A stretch of 64,000 bases of DNA, taken from NCBI GenBank assembly GCA_030679145.1, contig JAUXTU010000055.1:1-64000 (forward strand), written 5' to 3'. Positions 33,587-42,993 of the stretch are shown piece by piece. Under the pieces are notes generated by a model, which saw nothing but the letters and a program-made list of their open reading frames with translations, ran no database searches and was not told the DNA's origin. The first letter of the stretch is position 1; each line of letters begins with the position of its first letter. The position numbers were made by a program, and so were the translations under genes. Source of the DNA: Bacteroidota bacterium. Lineage in GTDB: Bacteria > Bacteroidota > Ignavibacteria > UBA10030 > UBA8401.

Positions 33587-33626
33587 TAACAATGCCATAC
33601 AATGTAATTTTTGTATGGTATTGTTA
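33587..33626. terminator. long intergenic hairpin between convergent genes
   Basis: A 16-bp stem (one G-U) with an 8-nt loop lies between the DUF1684 gene and the AbiGi-like gene on the other strand. There is no T tract, but its symmetry and convergent position fit bidirectional termination. It abuts the TAGCGGGG sequence at 33627. Confidence 0.55.
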
Positions 33627-33665
33627 TAGCGGGGTCAGGTCAGATATTGTCACAAAGTATGGGGA

Positions 33666-34463
33666 TTAAATATCTTCTTCAATCGCTTCTACTGTTGTTA
33701 TTCGTGTTATTAATTTCATTTTTTCGTCTTCACTGTATTTTGCTTTTATTCGCCTAATTTCGGTAACCATTTGTAATACTTCTATATCTCTTTGAACTAT
33801 GATATATTTAATATCACTTGGAGTAAAAGATATTTTTATATGTTCTAGTTTTTTATTTTCTTCCGATAACGATACAAACTCATTATAATTTATTTCCACA
33901 ATCGGTGCATAATTGTCGTCTATAGGAACAAAACGCCATTCTCGTTCATTATAGAAATTCCTATCGTTATAAATTGTATCATTTTTCTTAGTGGAACCTG
34001 TATATGGTTTCAGATATCTCAGAAGTAATTTAATATCATTTGAAACGTCCGTATTGAAAATAAGTCCATTTTCCGGGTCTCCCGTTTGTGTGTCACTCAT
34101 TAAATTAAAAAATATATCCTCAATTCCGTGTATTGTATTAGAATTATAGTGAACATAATGGACAGGAGAAATTCCATTTCTTATTCCCCATTCTTTTCTT
34201 AAACCAATTCCATAATTTCCATAAAACGATATATTATTTTTAATTAAAGAAAGTGGTAAATCGCAGAAGCAAACCATTGGATATGCATACTCTGGAGCTA
34301 CATAGGGATTATTTGGGTTTAGAATATGTCCTATTTTATTCTCTGGACAGAATCTTGGACTAAATTCATTCTCTAAGATATTTAACAAATTGTCAATTGA
34401 ACTTGTAAAATGAAAAAGCGTATTTGAACTTACGTTACTTCCTGTGTTAATTTCGTATGGCAT
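33666..34463 (-). CDS. AbiGi-like abortive-infection protein
   Basis: The 265-residue soluble protein starts NTLFHFTSSIDNLLNILENEFSPRFCPEN and continues with AYPMVCFCDLPLSL. This resembles the conserved HFT...ILE...PRFC...PMVCFCDIPL pattern of the AbiGi family, described as the antitoxin-like half of the AbiG phage-exclusion system. A later NEREWRFVP motif is also typical of that group. No AbiGii toxin gene is adjacent; the next gene upstream on the strand is a small membrane protein. Base composition is more AT-rich than in the flanking genes, which suggests acquisition. AbiGi assignment is by recalled motif, not by search. Confidence 0.65.
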   Translation of the reverse strand: MPYEINTGSNVSSNTLFHFTSSIDNLLNILENEFSPRFCPENKIGHILNPNNPYVAPEYAYPMVCFCDLPLSLIKNNISFYGNYGIGLRKEWGIRNGISPVHYVHYNSNTIHGIEDIFFNLMSDTQTGDPENGLIFNTDVSNDIKLLLRYLKPYTGSTKKNDTIYNDRNFYNEREWRFVPIDDNYAPIVEINYNEFVSLSEENKKLEHIKISFTPSDIKYIIVQRDIEVLQMVTEIRRIKAKYSEDEKMKLITRITTVEAIEEDI

Positions 34464-34585
34464 AAATAATAGTTTGATAATTTCTTAGTTTTGAATCAAT
34501 AATAACAGATAGTCAATTATGTAAACTGTAGTAGAAGGTTTCTTTCTTATCTTCATCCTGAATGTCTGAAAAGTTATTAATATAA

Positions 34586-35116
34586 TTATCCTAACTCAAC
34601 TTTTCTTTTAAGTTTACTAGTAGCACCTTTCCTCATTACTTCAAAATCTGTTTTTTCGTATGTATAACGCAAATTACAAGTATCTTCTGGACAGGTTAAT
34701 TCCATAAATGTTGAAAACATAACACCATCACTCCAATCAGGAATCAACTCTAATTTATGCTCAGGACAGTAGGGCATATCTTCTGAAGTATATGTTCTTG
34801 GATTGTATCTCCATAATAAGTTATTATGTACGACTTCAATCGGTAATTGTGTTTTAGGTTCAATTTGTTTTTCCACAATTATTTCAACTTGTTGTACTTC
34901 TGGTTTAATTTTTTTAAGAGCAATGATTGAATATACGACAACACATAATGCAATTATTGAAAGAACGAATGCTGTAATTAATAGATACGGTTTAATGAGA
35001 AATACTACAGTAGTAACGCCTGTAATTATAACTCCAATAAATATTATCCCTTTATAGAATGTGTCAAAGTATTCTACTGCTTTTTTATACCAATCGTAAA
35101 ACTTCTTAAATTCCAT
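34586..35116 (-). CDS. small membrane protein with C-terminal Cys/His cluster
   Basis: The product has two adjacent membrane helices (about residues 20-40 and 45-68), a coiled charged stretch and a C-terminal part. That part has YCPEHKLELI and LTCPEDTCNLRY, which could hold a zinc ion. I start it at ATG 35116 (MEFKKFYDWYKK). Upstream in-frame sequence starting TTG 35194 would translate the terminator hairpin at 35166-35190 and is unlikely. It may be a partner of the AbiGi-like gene 122 bp downstream, since both lie in the same AT-rich patch. Family unknown. Confidence 0.6.
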   Translation of the reverse strand: MEFKKFYDWYKKAVEYFDTFYKGIIFIGVIITGVTTVVFLIKPYLLITAFVLSIIALCVVVYSIIALKKIKPEVQQVEIIVEKQIEPKTQLPIEVVHNNLLWRYNPRTYTSEDMPYCPEHKLELIPDWSDGVMFSTFMELTCPEDTCNLRYTYEKTDFEVMRKGATSKLKRKVELG

Positions 35117-35165
35117 ACTTATTCCAATAGGGTCACTGAAATTAAACACATATAAGGATAAACGC

Positions 35166-35190
35166 AATAAAAACCCCGCTATTGCGGGGC
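35166..35190 (-). terminator. rho-independent terminator (minus strand)
   Basis: CCCCGC-AATA-GCGGGG is followed by TTTTTATT on the minus strand. It insulates the small membrane gene at 35116 from transcription coming from the tRNA side. Confidence 0.8.
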
Positions 35191-35338
35191 TCAATTCAGA
35201 TATTGAATGTATTTCTAATTTCTCATAGTTGGAATCTGATGGACGGCATTCTGTAAAGTAGAAGGCGCAATATGAGCATAAATTGAAGTGTCGCCAGAAA
35301 TAAAAAAACTGAATACGTAATGGAACAGCCTTTTTTTA

Positions 35339-35353
35339 GTAGCGGGGGGCGGA
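35339..35353 (-). repeat. 15-bp copy of the tRNA-Met 3' end
   Basis: GTAGCGGGGGGCGGA is identical to 35465-35479, which covers the acceptor 3' strand and discriminator of the tRNA. It is followed by another dyad (ATCCCGCC-aaaggac-GGCGGGAC, about 35353-35374). The rest of the interval 35195-35465 has no credible gene. Confidence 0.6.
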
Positions 35354-35421
35354 TCCCGCCAAAGGACGGCGGGACCTCGCAAAAAACGCTCGGCTTGGAT
35401 ATCAAAGCTTTCAATTGATTT

Positions 35422-35462
35422 AAAACAAAAACATCGAAGACAAGCTTCGATGTTTTTGTTTT
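35422..35462. terminator. bidirectional terminator downstream of tRNA-Met
   Basis: The stem ACATCGAAG / CTTCGATGT with loop ACAAG is flanked by AAAACAAAA and TTTTTGTTTT, so it works for the minus-strand tRNA transcript. It lies 3 bp beyond the tRNA 3' end. Confidence 0.85.
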
Positions 35463-35465
35463 ACG

Positions 35466-35539
35466 TAGCGGGGGGCGGACTTGAACCGCCGACCTACGGA
35501 TTATGATTCCGACGCTCTAACCAGCTGAGCTACCCCGCC
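35466..35539 (-). tRNA. tRNA-Met (anticodon CAT)
   Basis: The minus strand folds into a full cloverleaf: acceptor GGCGGGG/CCCCGCT (one G-U), D-stem GCTC/GAGC, anticodon loop ATCATAA with CAT at 35503-35505, T-arm GGCGG-TTCAAGT-CCGCC and discriminator A. CCA is not encoded. The acceptor start GG and the ordinary D-loop favour elongator Met over initiator. Ile2 (CAT read after lysidine modification) is less likely but not excluded. Confidence 0.95.
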
Positions 35540-35826
35540 ATAAGTTTCTCATACAGACTGTATATCATTTTGTATGATAAAATGTGTATCAATATATCAT
35601 TTTTTGCTCAAAAGTTCAACCATACAGACAAGAATGTCTTGTAATGGTGAATAGAAAAAATGATGAATTTTTTTGCATTGCTGTTTTCTTCATCATTATC
35701 TACCTTCTAGTAACGATATACACGAACCAGAGGATATGGTTTGTACATTATTGGCTCAACCTCCGGATCGCGAATGCATGAAAGAGGTTTTTTTGTGTTC
35801 AACAGAAAATTACTTTGGAGGTTACT

Positions 35827-36396
35827 ATGAAAAATATCTTCAGTCAGCTATGGAAACTTTTGCTCATTACTTTTACCGGAACATTGGGAAGCATTACATT
35901 CGGATTAATGCTGCATGGCAGTGATGTTTTTAATTATACTGGAATAAATTTTGGATTTGTTGCTTTTGGACTTAGCGGAGCATTCATCTTTTCCTTTTAT
36001 CATGTGTATGGTCTTTCAAATTGCACTACTGCTGCTGTTACAACGAGCGTTATCCAATTCATCATTGCTTCAAATTGGATGCCGATGTTGAATGCGGGAT
36101 TCTGGTCGTTTGGTGTGAATCTTCCGGTGATCTGGCTGGCATTTTTATTTGAACGAAAACTTGCCGCGTTTCATTGGGCAAAATTCATAGTGGTGGGAAT
36201 CGTCTATGGTGCTGTTTTTGTGTTGTTAACATTGATCGTTGGAGTAATACAGGTGTCCAGTCAGATTCCTTCAGAGGTATTTCGTGATAATTTTGTTGAT
36301 GGTTTATTGATCGGTCTTGGTATGGGTCTTGGCGTTCAAGCGGGTGAGGCAAATATCCATTCAATACGAACTAGCAGTCATTCAATATTGAGTTGA
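35827..36396 (+). CDS. polytopic membrane protein of unknown function
   Basis: This 189-residue protein has five to six helices, with segments such as LLLITFTGTLGSITFGLML, FIVVGIVYGAVFVLLTLIVGV and LLIGLGMGLGVQAG. ATG 35827 follows a strong TTGGAGGTTACT site. It stands alone, with 287 bp of gene-free sequence (35540-35826) between the tRNA and its start, where I see no further signal. No family was recognised. Confidence 0.7.
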   Translation: MKNIFSQLWKLLLITFTGTLGSITFGLMLHGSDVFNYTGINFGFVAFGLSGAFIFSFYHVYGLSNCTTAAVTTSVIQFIIASNWMPMLNAGFWSFGVNLPVIWLAFLFERKLAAFHWAKFIVVGIVYGAVFVLLTLIVGVIQVSSQIPSEVFRDNFVDGLLIGLGMGLGVQAGEANIHSIRTSSHSILS

Positions 36397-36476
36397 CATA
36401 CAGAGTTTTTCCGAAATTTGCAGCAGAGCATAAGATTATTGATGTAGGTTTTTTTTTGAAGTGACGTAAAGAAAAC

Positions 36477-37460
36477 TCAATTCATTTCTCTTTTGGGATT
36501 AAATTCTTTTATATCAATGAATTGTTCGAACATTCGCAGTTTAGCAATTGGGGTCATCATCCCGATCTCTTTTCTTGGTTGAATGTTGTTATACTCAAAA
36601 AGATGATTAGTGATTGCTCGTTCGGCATCGATCTGAGAATTGAATGAGAAAGATAAAAATGAATCGGGCGTGTCAAATATTTTAATCCGTTCTTGATGCA
36701 GTTTTGATTGTGATTGTTTACGTGTTGGTGTGTGTTGTTTTATTCCAAGTCGCCGCAAATTTTGTGTGAACGCGTGCGTGGTAGATCGTGATGTTGCAAT
36801 ACTGGTGAATGCATTATCCAGTGGAGTATGAACGTAATGGATCGGAAAAGGGAACATCGTCAATAGATTCTGGACAAAATCCAATGCTGATAATGTTGAA
36901 TGACGAGCATACATTTGTGCAATACGAAGATGGGAACATTCGTCCACTGCAACATAATAAAAATATCGCTGCCTGTTGATCGGTTTTTCAAATTGTTTTA
37001 CAAAGATTATTACACGGTCTCCGGGAAGCAGCGCATCGTGTGGTTTTACTTTACGCCGTTTTGTCTTTGTTCCCTTCATATCAATACCGCTTCTGCGCAG
37101 TATCTTCCAGATAGTGTTTTCAGCAAGATCAATGCCGTACCAAATTGAAAGATATAATTGCAGCCGTTTCTGACCGAAACCTGTTTGTTCTCGTAAATTC
37201 TTTAAACGTTGGATAACATGTTCGGGTGTAGCACGGGGATTGTGATGGGGTCTTCGTGATCGATTCTTTAGGCTTTCAGTTGAATGTTCATCCTTGTTAT
37301 ATCGTTTCCACCATTTGTAAAATGTCTTTCGACTAATACCGAATTTTTTGCAGACTGTCGGTACTTTTTTTACCTTTTCATATTCGGTAAACCATTCCAG
37401 GCGTTCTTCAACGCTTGGCATTCGTTCTTTTGGCTTCGATATGTCAGGAGTTGTGTTCAC
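36477..37460 (-). CDS. IS481-like DDE transposase/integrase-core protein
   Basis: This 327-residue protein has an N-terminal HTH (KKVPTVCKKFGISRKTFYKWWKRY), a second HTH (TPEHVIQRLKNLREQTGFGQKRL) and an rve-type core. The first acidic residue is in YVAVDECSHLRI. The second is expected near VHTPLDNAFTS, where normal elements have TDNGxEF. A Glu lies in LHQERIKI. The middle motif is altered, so activity is doubtful. The GTG start is only 7 bp downstream of the stop of the Fe-S oxidoreductase gene on the same strand. I found no clear terminal inverted repeats next to it, so it may be a fixed, formerly mobile gene. Confidence 0.75.
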   Translation of the reverse strand: MNTTPDISKPKERMPSVEERLEWFTEYEKVKKVPTVCKKFGISRKTFYKWWKRYNKDEHSTESLKNRSRRPHHNPRATPEHVIQRLKNLREQTGFGQKRLQLYLSIWYGIDLAENTIWKILRRSGIDMKGTKTKRRKVKPHDALLPGDRVIIFVKQFEKPINRQRYFYYVAVDECSHLRIAQMYARHSTLSALDFVQNLLTMFPFPIHYVHTPLDNAFTSIATSRSTTHAFTQNLRRLGIKQHTPTRKQSQSKLHQERIKIFDTPDSFLSFSFNSQIDAERAITNHLFEYNNIQPRKEIGMMTPIAKLRMFEQFIDIKEFNPKREMN

Positions 37461-37467
37461 AATATTG

Positions 37468-39471
37468 TTATGTACGTTCTACAGCATCCAATAAAATTTC
37501 TGCAACATCGCGCACCTGTACTTTTTCAGCAGCCTCTTTTGCTTTTACACCATCGCTCATCATTGTCATACAGAAAGGACATGCAGATGCAACAGTCGTT
37601 GCGCCGGTTGAAAGAGCTTCTTCTGTTCGTTCAATATTGATCCGTTTACCGATTGTTTCTTCCATCCACATTCTTCCACCTCCCGCACCGCAACATAGTC
37701 CTTTGTCTTTTGAACGTGGCATTTCAACAAGTTCAGCTCCGGTGCTTTCTAACGCTTTTCTTGGTGAATCAATAACACCATTATAACGGGATAAGTAACA
37801 AGAATCGTGATATGTGACGGTTCCCGAAGATTTTTTCTCAGATAGAACAACGATTTTTCCCTCTTCCACTAACGAATTTAAAAAATCAGTATGATGAACA
37901 ACCTCAAAATTCCCGCCGAACTGCGGATATTCTTTCTTTAATGAATGGAAACAATGCGGACAAGTGGCAACGATTTTTTTCACATTATACTTATTCAAGG
38001 TTTCAATGTTTTCCACCATCATTGTTTGAGCCAGATATTCATTCCCCATTCTGCGTGCTGCGTCGCCGTTACATTTTTCTTCAGTCCCGAGAATTGCAAA
38101 TGAAATTCCGGCATGTTTCATCAATTTAGAGAAAGCAACTGATACTTTTTTGTATCGTGCATCATACGCTCCTGCACATCCAACCCAGAAAAGCACATCA
38201 ATATTCTTTGCGTCGCCGACTTGCGCCATTGTGGGAATATTTAATCCTTCAGCCCAATCTGCACGCGTTGAATGCGAGAATCCCCACGGTGTATAGTTTC
38301 TTTCAAGATTATCAAACACTGTTTTTAATTCAGGAGGGAATCGGGATTCATTCAACACTAATCCGCGACGCATATCAACAATTTCATCCACGTGTTCAAT
38401 CATTACAGGACATTCGTTGACACACGCCATACATGTAGTGCACGACCATAATTCTTCTTCAGTGATATAATTGTCCAATAATGAATTTGAAATAATTTGT
38501 TGATTTGCTTCAGCAGTTCCGGCGATCATCACCGGAGATTTTTCAGAAGTTCTTCTACGAGTATCAACAATAATTTTACGCGGCGAAAGTGGTTTGCCTG
38601 TAATATTTGCAGGGCAAACAGATTCGCATCGTCCACATTCTGTGCAGGTGTAGCCATCTAATAATTGTTTCCATGTGAGGTCTTCAACATCGGTTACACC
38701 GAATTTCGTCAATGTTTCATCTTGAAGATTGATCGGATTCAACGCTCCTTTTGGTTTCAGCGATGAAAAGAAAACATTTGGTACCGAAGTGAGAACATGA
38801 AGATGCTTTGAATAGGGGAGATAATTCAAAAATGCGAGAACAAAAGTAATATGTCCCCACCAGAAAATATTTTCTGCGATATATGTTGTTCTGTTATATT
38901 CGAAAAAAGTTGATAAGGTGGATGAAATTGGATATTGCCATCCTACCTCAATCATATTCATCCTGATGCGGGCGGCATTTTGGAATAATGTGAATGTAAC
39001 GATCAAAAATATCCACGACAAGATCATCGCCGCATCTTTGCTTCCGTGAGCATCCACTTGCAGGCGTTTTACTTTTGTGATGAATCTTCTCCATAATGAA
39101 CCGAAAACGCCAACCATTACAAGTAAGCAGAAAATTTCTTGAGAGAATGTAATTACTTTGTATCCGGTTCCAAGAAAAGAGAATGAAAAATGTCCAAACA
39201 AACCTTCTATGATAGTTTCAACAACAACAAGCGAGAGAGCTAAAAATCCCCAAAAAATGAATAAGTGTAATATTCCTGCAACCGGTTCACGTAATAATTT
39301 TGTTTGAAGAAATGCGATCGTAAATACATTTTTCAACCGATCAGGGATATTGTCGAATCGATTATCTGCTTTTCCAAGCTGCAGTGTAGTGATAAGTTTT
39401 TTTATACTTATTCCAAAGAATGTCAACGAAGTAAGAAAAACTATGCTGAAGGTGATTTGTCCAAATTCCAT
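37468..39471 (-). CDS. membrane Fe-S oxidoreductase: NarI-like domain + 2[4Fe-4S] + CCG domains (HdrDE-like)
   Basis: This is a 667-residue fusion. Residues 1-235 hold five or six helices of NarI-like haem-b type (EFGQITFSIVFLTSLTFFGI; GILHLFIFWGFLALSLVVVE). About 270-390 hold two 4Fe-4S motifs (CTECGRCESVCPAN and CTTCMACVNECPV). The rest has two CCG domains; the second is complete (DSCYLSRYNG, GLCCGAGGGRMW, ACPFC), while the first has KCNGD in place of CCG. Such proteins pass electrons between a soluble flavoprotein or ETF and menaquinone, as heterodisulfide-reductase-like modules. An upstream DUF4905 gene and a transposase-like gene are the only neighbours on the strand. ATG 39471 follows AGGAAAT. 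Confidence 0.9.
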   Translation of the reverse strand: MEFGQITFSIVFLTSLTFFGISIKKLITTLQLGKADNRFDNIPDRLKNVFTIAFLQTKLLREPVAGILHLFIFWGFLALSLVVVETIIEGLFGHFSFSFLGTGYKVITFSQEIFCLLVMVGVFGSLWRRFITKVKRLQVDAHGSKDAAMILSWIFLIVTFTLFQNAARIRMNMIEVGWQYPISSTLSTFFEYNRTTYIAENIFWWGHITFVLAFLNYLPYSKHLHVLTSVPNVFFSSLKPKGALNPINLQDETLTKFGVTDVEDLTWKQLLDGYTCTECGRCESVCPANITGKPLSPRKIIVDTRRRTSEKSPVMIAGTAEANQQIISNSLLDNYITEEELWSCTTCMACVNECPVMIEHVDEIVDMRRGLVLNESRFPPELKTVFDNLERNYTPWGFSHSTRADWAEGLNIPTMAQVGDAKNIDVLFWVGCAGAYDARYKKVSVAFSKLMKHAGISFAILGTEEKCNGDAARRMGNEYLAQTMMVENIETLNKYNVKKIVATCPHCFHSLKKEYPQFGGNFEVVHHTDFLNSLVEEGKIVVLSEKKSSGTVTYHDSCYLSRYNGVIDSPRKALESTGAELVEMPRSKDKGLCCGAGGGRMWMEETIGKRINIERTEEALSTGATTVASACPFCMTMMSDGVKAKEAAEKVQVRDVAEILLDAVERT

Positions 39472-39520
39472 AATTATTTCCTGGTAAATACATTTCGCGA
39501 AGTGAACAATGTTTTTGTTT

Positions 39521-40369
39521 TCACGAAAGTTGTATGGTAACGAGTGTTTTTCGTTCTTTTATATAGTAGAGTGTTCCAAAAAAGTTGTCTTCGCCATTGT
39601 TATTCTTATCAATAAAAAAAGAATCGGGAACGGCATATGGTGTAAACTCATTCATCACATCGGAATATACTTTTTTCTTGGTAGCACTGTCAATGATATA
39701 GAATATATTTTTCAATCCTTTAGCAGGATCGGAATGAGGTGTATATGCATTAAAAAGAAAATATTTTCCAATGAGTGCATGCTCTGCAGTAGTACATTCT
39801 ATCTCTCTTCGAACGATATTCCATAATTCAACTTCTGATTTCGGAAGTGATTGAGGAAGAATAAAATCAACCTTCTCATGTTGACTGTTCGGATCGATCT
39901 CTTCCGGTAACGAAATGAGCTCTTCGATCGTTTTTCCGTCGGATTCATTGATTCGATAATAGACCCGCCGTTCAAATAGGTCTTTATACCCGTAAATAAA
40001 CGGCGAGTCTATTGCTAAAAATGTACTCTCATTGTTCCGCCACAATATTTCTCCGGAACTGACATCAACCGCAATGATATTTTTGTTCTCAGGCATATCT
40101 GGTTTTTTAAAACCGTGCAAATATAATCGAGTGCCCGTTATCCCATCAAGCCCAATCCACCATTGTTCACCAAGAACTTTTTCTTTCCAGAGTATCTTTC
40201 CTGTTGTTGAATCCAAACAAGAGAAAGAAGCAGATTTTGTCTCTGTATCCCTGTCTTCAATAATGATCTTTCCATTGTGCGAAAACATGACGCGCCATAA
40301 AACGTTTTTTGATGAATGATGCCACAGAGGTTTAATTTTTTTCGAGGAGAACAGGGAAAGAATTTTCAT
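39521..40369 (-). CDS. DUF4905 beta-propeller-like protein
   Basis: The 282-residue product has PQQ/Trp-like repeats (FSCLDSTTGKILWKEKVLGEQWW; IIAVDVSSGEILWRNNEST), characteristic of beta-propellers and of DUF4905 of the Bacteroidota. I use ATG 40369 (MKILSLFSS); the longer form from 40393 starts at TTG. It has no signal peptide. Its role is unknown. It is probably cotranscribed with the Fe-S oxidoreductase 49 bp downstream. Confidence 0.7.
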   Translation of the reverse strand: MKILSLFSSKKIKPLWHHSSKNVLWRVMFSHNGKIIIEDRDTETKSASFSCLDSTTGKILWKEKVLGEQWWIGLDGITGTRLYLHGFKKPDMPENKNIIAVDVSSGEILWRNNESTFLAIDSPFIYGYKDLFERRVYYRINESDGKTIEELISLPEEIDPNSQHEKVDFILPQSLPKSEVELWNIVRREIECTTAEHALIGKYFLFNAYTPHSDPAKGLKNIFYIIDSATKKKVYSDVMNEFTPYAVPDSFFIDKNNNGEDNFFGTLYYIKERKTLVTIQLS

Positions 40370-40475
40370 TAAATGAAAATAACAGAATATCATCAGAGTT
40401 TCAATGTTTGCTTCTCACTCAATTTCTTGGTAATTTTCAGCAGCAAATGGACAAAATTACGCACTTTTCTTCTAG

Positions 40476-41555
<1,080 letters not shown>

Positions 41556-41611
41556 GAACGTGAACTTTGCGAATGCGAGAATTTTCGCAATGAAAAATAA
41601 AACCTAAGCAA

Positions 41612-41648
41612 GGGCTGATCTCGTCTTTCGGGCTCAGCCCTTTTGTTT
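41612..41648 (+). terminator. rho-independent terminator after gap
   Basis: GGGCTGA and TCAGCCC enclose a 15-nt partly paired loop, followed by TTTTGTTT. It lies 57 bp after the gap stop. Confidence 0.85.
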
Positions 41649-41669
41649 CATTAGAAAGCGATCATTATT

Positions 41670-42935
41670 ATGAATAAGAAAACGATCAAAGATGTTGATT
41701 TTAAAAACAAACGCGTTTTATTACGTGTTGATTTTAATGTTCCGTTAAAGAATGGCGTCATTCAAGATGATATACGCATCAAAGCAGCGCTTCCAACCAT
41801 CAATTATATTCTTGAGCACAACCCGAAATCTCTCGTCTTAATGTCTCACCTCGGTGATCCCAAAAAAGATGCGAAGAAAGCAAAAGAGAAAGCGGATAAA
41901 GATGGTAAATCGTTTGATGAAGCAGCATTCATCGAAGGGAAACATAAAATGAAACCGATCGTTGAACGTCTATCTTCATTACTGGGGAAAGCCGTTAAAC
42001 TTGCTCCCGCTGCGATCGGCGTAGAAACGAAAAAGATGGTTGACTCGTTAGCTTCGGGAGAAATATTATTGCTTGAGAATACCCGATTTCATAAAGAAGA
42101 AACCTCAAAAGAAGCGGCAGATCGTGAAGTAATGGCAAAACAGCTTGCAGAATATGGTGATGTGTATGTGAATGATGCATTTGGTTCTGCTCACCGTGCT
42201 CACGCATCAACAGAAACAGTTGCTCATTTACTTCCTGCAGTTGCCGGATTTTTGATGGAAAAAGAATTGGCTTATCTTGAGAAAGCAACAAGTCATCCGG
42301 TAAAACCGTATGTTGCTATCATGGGCGGGGCGAAAATTTCCGGAAAGATCGATGTTATTCAGAATCTAATGGGAAAAGTTGACGCGCTGCTGATCGGCGG
42401 CGGAATGATGTTCACCTTTTATAAAGCGCAGGGAATGGAAATAGGGAAATCGTTGTTAGAAGAGGATAAGATTGCTCTTGCAAAACAATTGATCGATGAA
42501 GCAAAAGCAAAGAATATCAAACTTCTTCTACCGGTTGATTGTGTCGTTGCAGAAAAATTTGATAATGAATCACCCACAAAGATCGTAAATGTGAATGAAA
42601 TTCCTGCGGATGGTGTTGGAATGGACATTGGTCCCGAAACGGTCAAATTGTTCAGTGAAGAGATCCGTAAAGGAAAAACGGTTGTGTGGAACGGTCCGAT
42701 GGGTGTGTTTGAAATGTCCAATTTTGCAAAAGGAACAAATGCAATTGCGCAAGCATTGGTTGACGCAACAAAGCTTGGAGCAACAACGATCGTTGGCGGC
42801 GGAGACTCAGCCGCTGCAATTGCTAAAGCCGGATTAGAAAAGCAAGTATCGCACGTTTCAACCGGCGGCGGAGCATCGCTGGAATTTTTGGAAGGAAAAG
42901 AACTTCCGGGTGTTGCTGCATTAAATAATAAATAA
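41670..42935 (+). CDS. pgk: phosphoglycerate kinase
   Basis: This 421-residue enzyme transfers phosphate from 1,3-bisphosphoglycerate to ADP. Signature sequences are KRVLLRVDFNVPLKNG, LLENTRFHKEE, YVNDAFGSAHRAHAS, GGAKISGKIDVIQNL, WNGPMGVFEM and the hinge GGGDSAAAI. A lysine-rich insertion (KKDAKKAKEKADKDGK...) at about 70-90 lengthens it relative to E. coli Pgk. The gene starts after ATCATTATT with no strong ribosome site. Confidence 0.98.
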   Translation: MNKKTIKDVDFKNKRVLLRVDFNVPLKNGVIQDDIRIKAALPTINYILEHNPKSLVLMSHLGDPKKDAKKAKEKADKDGKSFDEAAFIEGKHKMKPIVERLSSLLGKAVKLAPAAIGVETKKMVDSLASGEILLLENTRFHKEETSKEAADREVMAKQLAEYGDVYVNDAFGSAHRAHASTETVAHLLPAVAGFLMEKELAYLEKATSHPVKPYVAIMGGAKISGKIDVIQNLMGKVDALLIGGGMMFTFYKAQGMEIGKSLLEEDKIALAKQLIDEAKAKNIKLLLPVDCVVAEKFDNESPTKIVNVNEIPADGVGMDIGPETVKLFSEEIRKGKTVVWNGPMGVFEMSNFAKGTNAIAQALVDATKLGATTIVGGGDSAAAIAKAGLEKQVSHVSTGGGASLEFLEGKELPGVAALNNK

Positions 42936-42947
42936 TTTATAAACTCA

Positions 42948-42978
42948 GACCTGCCACGTTTTTAAAACGTGGCAGGTC
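42948..42978. repeat. perfect palindrome GACCTGCCACGTTTT / AAAACGTGGCAGGTC
   Basis: A 15-bp perfect stem starts 12 bp after the pgk stop and ends 15 bp before the rhomboid start. Its AGACCTGCCACG wording is that of a dispersed palindrome I associate with Bacteroidota intergenic regions. It may end pgk transcription (TTTTT in the loop, TT after), but there is no real T tract. Confidence 0.65.
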
Positions 42979-42993
42979 TTACTACACTACTCT

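Larger units (their letters stand above)
33627..35353. mobile_element. possible AT-rich mini-island bounded by tRNA-Met 3'-end-like sequences
   Basis: TAGCGGGG at 33627-33634 and GTAGCGGGGGGCGGA at 35339-35353 repeat the 3' terminus of the tRNA-Met gene, in the orientation seen at 35465-35479. Between them are two AT-rich minus-strand genes, one AbiGi-like. No integrase is present. The left match is only 8 bp, so the boundaries are tentative. Confidence 0.3.

Noticed and set aside
35116-35194. TTG start for the small membrane protein upstream of 35116
   Set aside because: The added segment is the minus-strand terminator hairpin; ATG 35116 has a reasonable ribosome site.
35223-35414. 63-residue minus-strand frame next to tRNA-Met
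   Set aside because: It consists of repeat and hairpin sequence with no ribosome site; composition is not protein-like.
35584-35924. Two overlapping small plus-strand frames before the membrane protein at 35827
   Set aside because: They lack ribosome sites and recognisable sequence, and one runs out of frame through the real gene.
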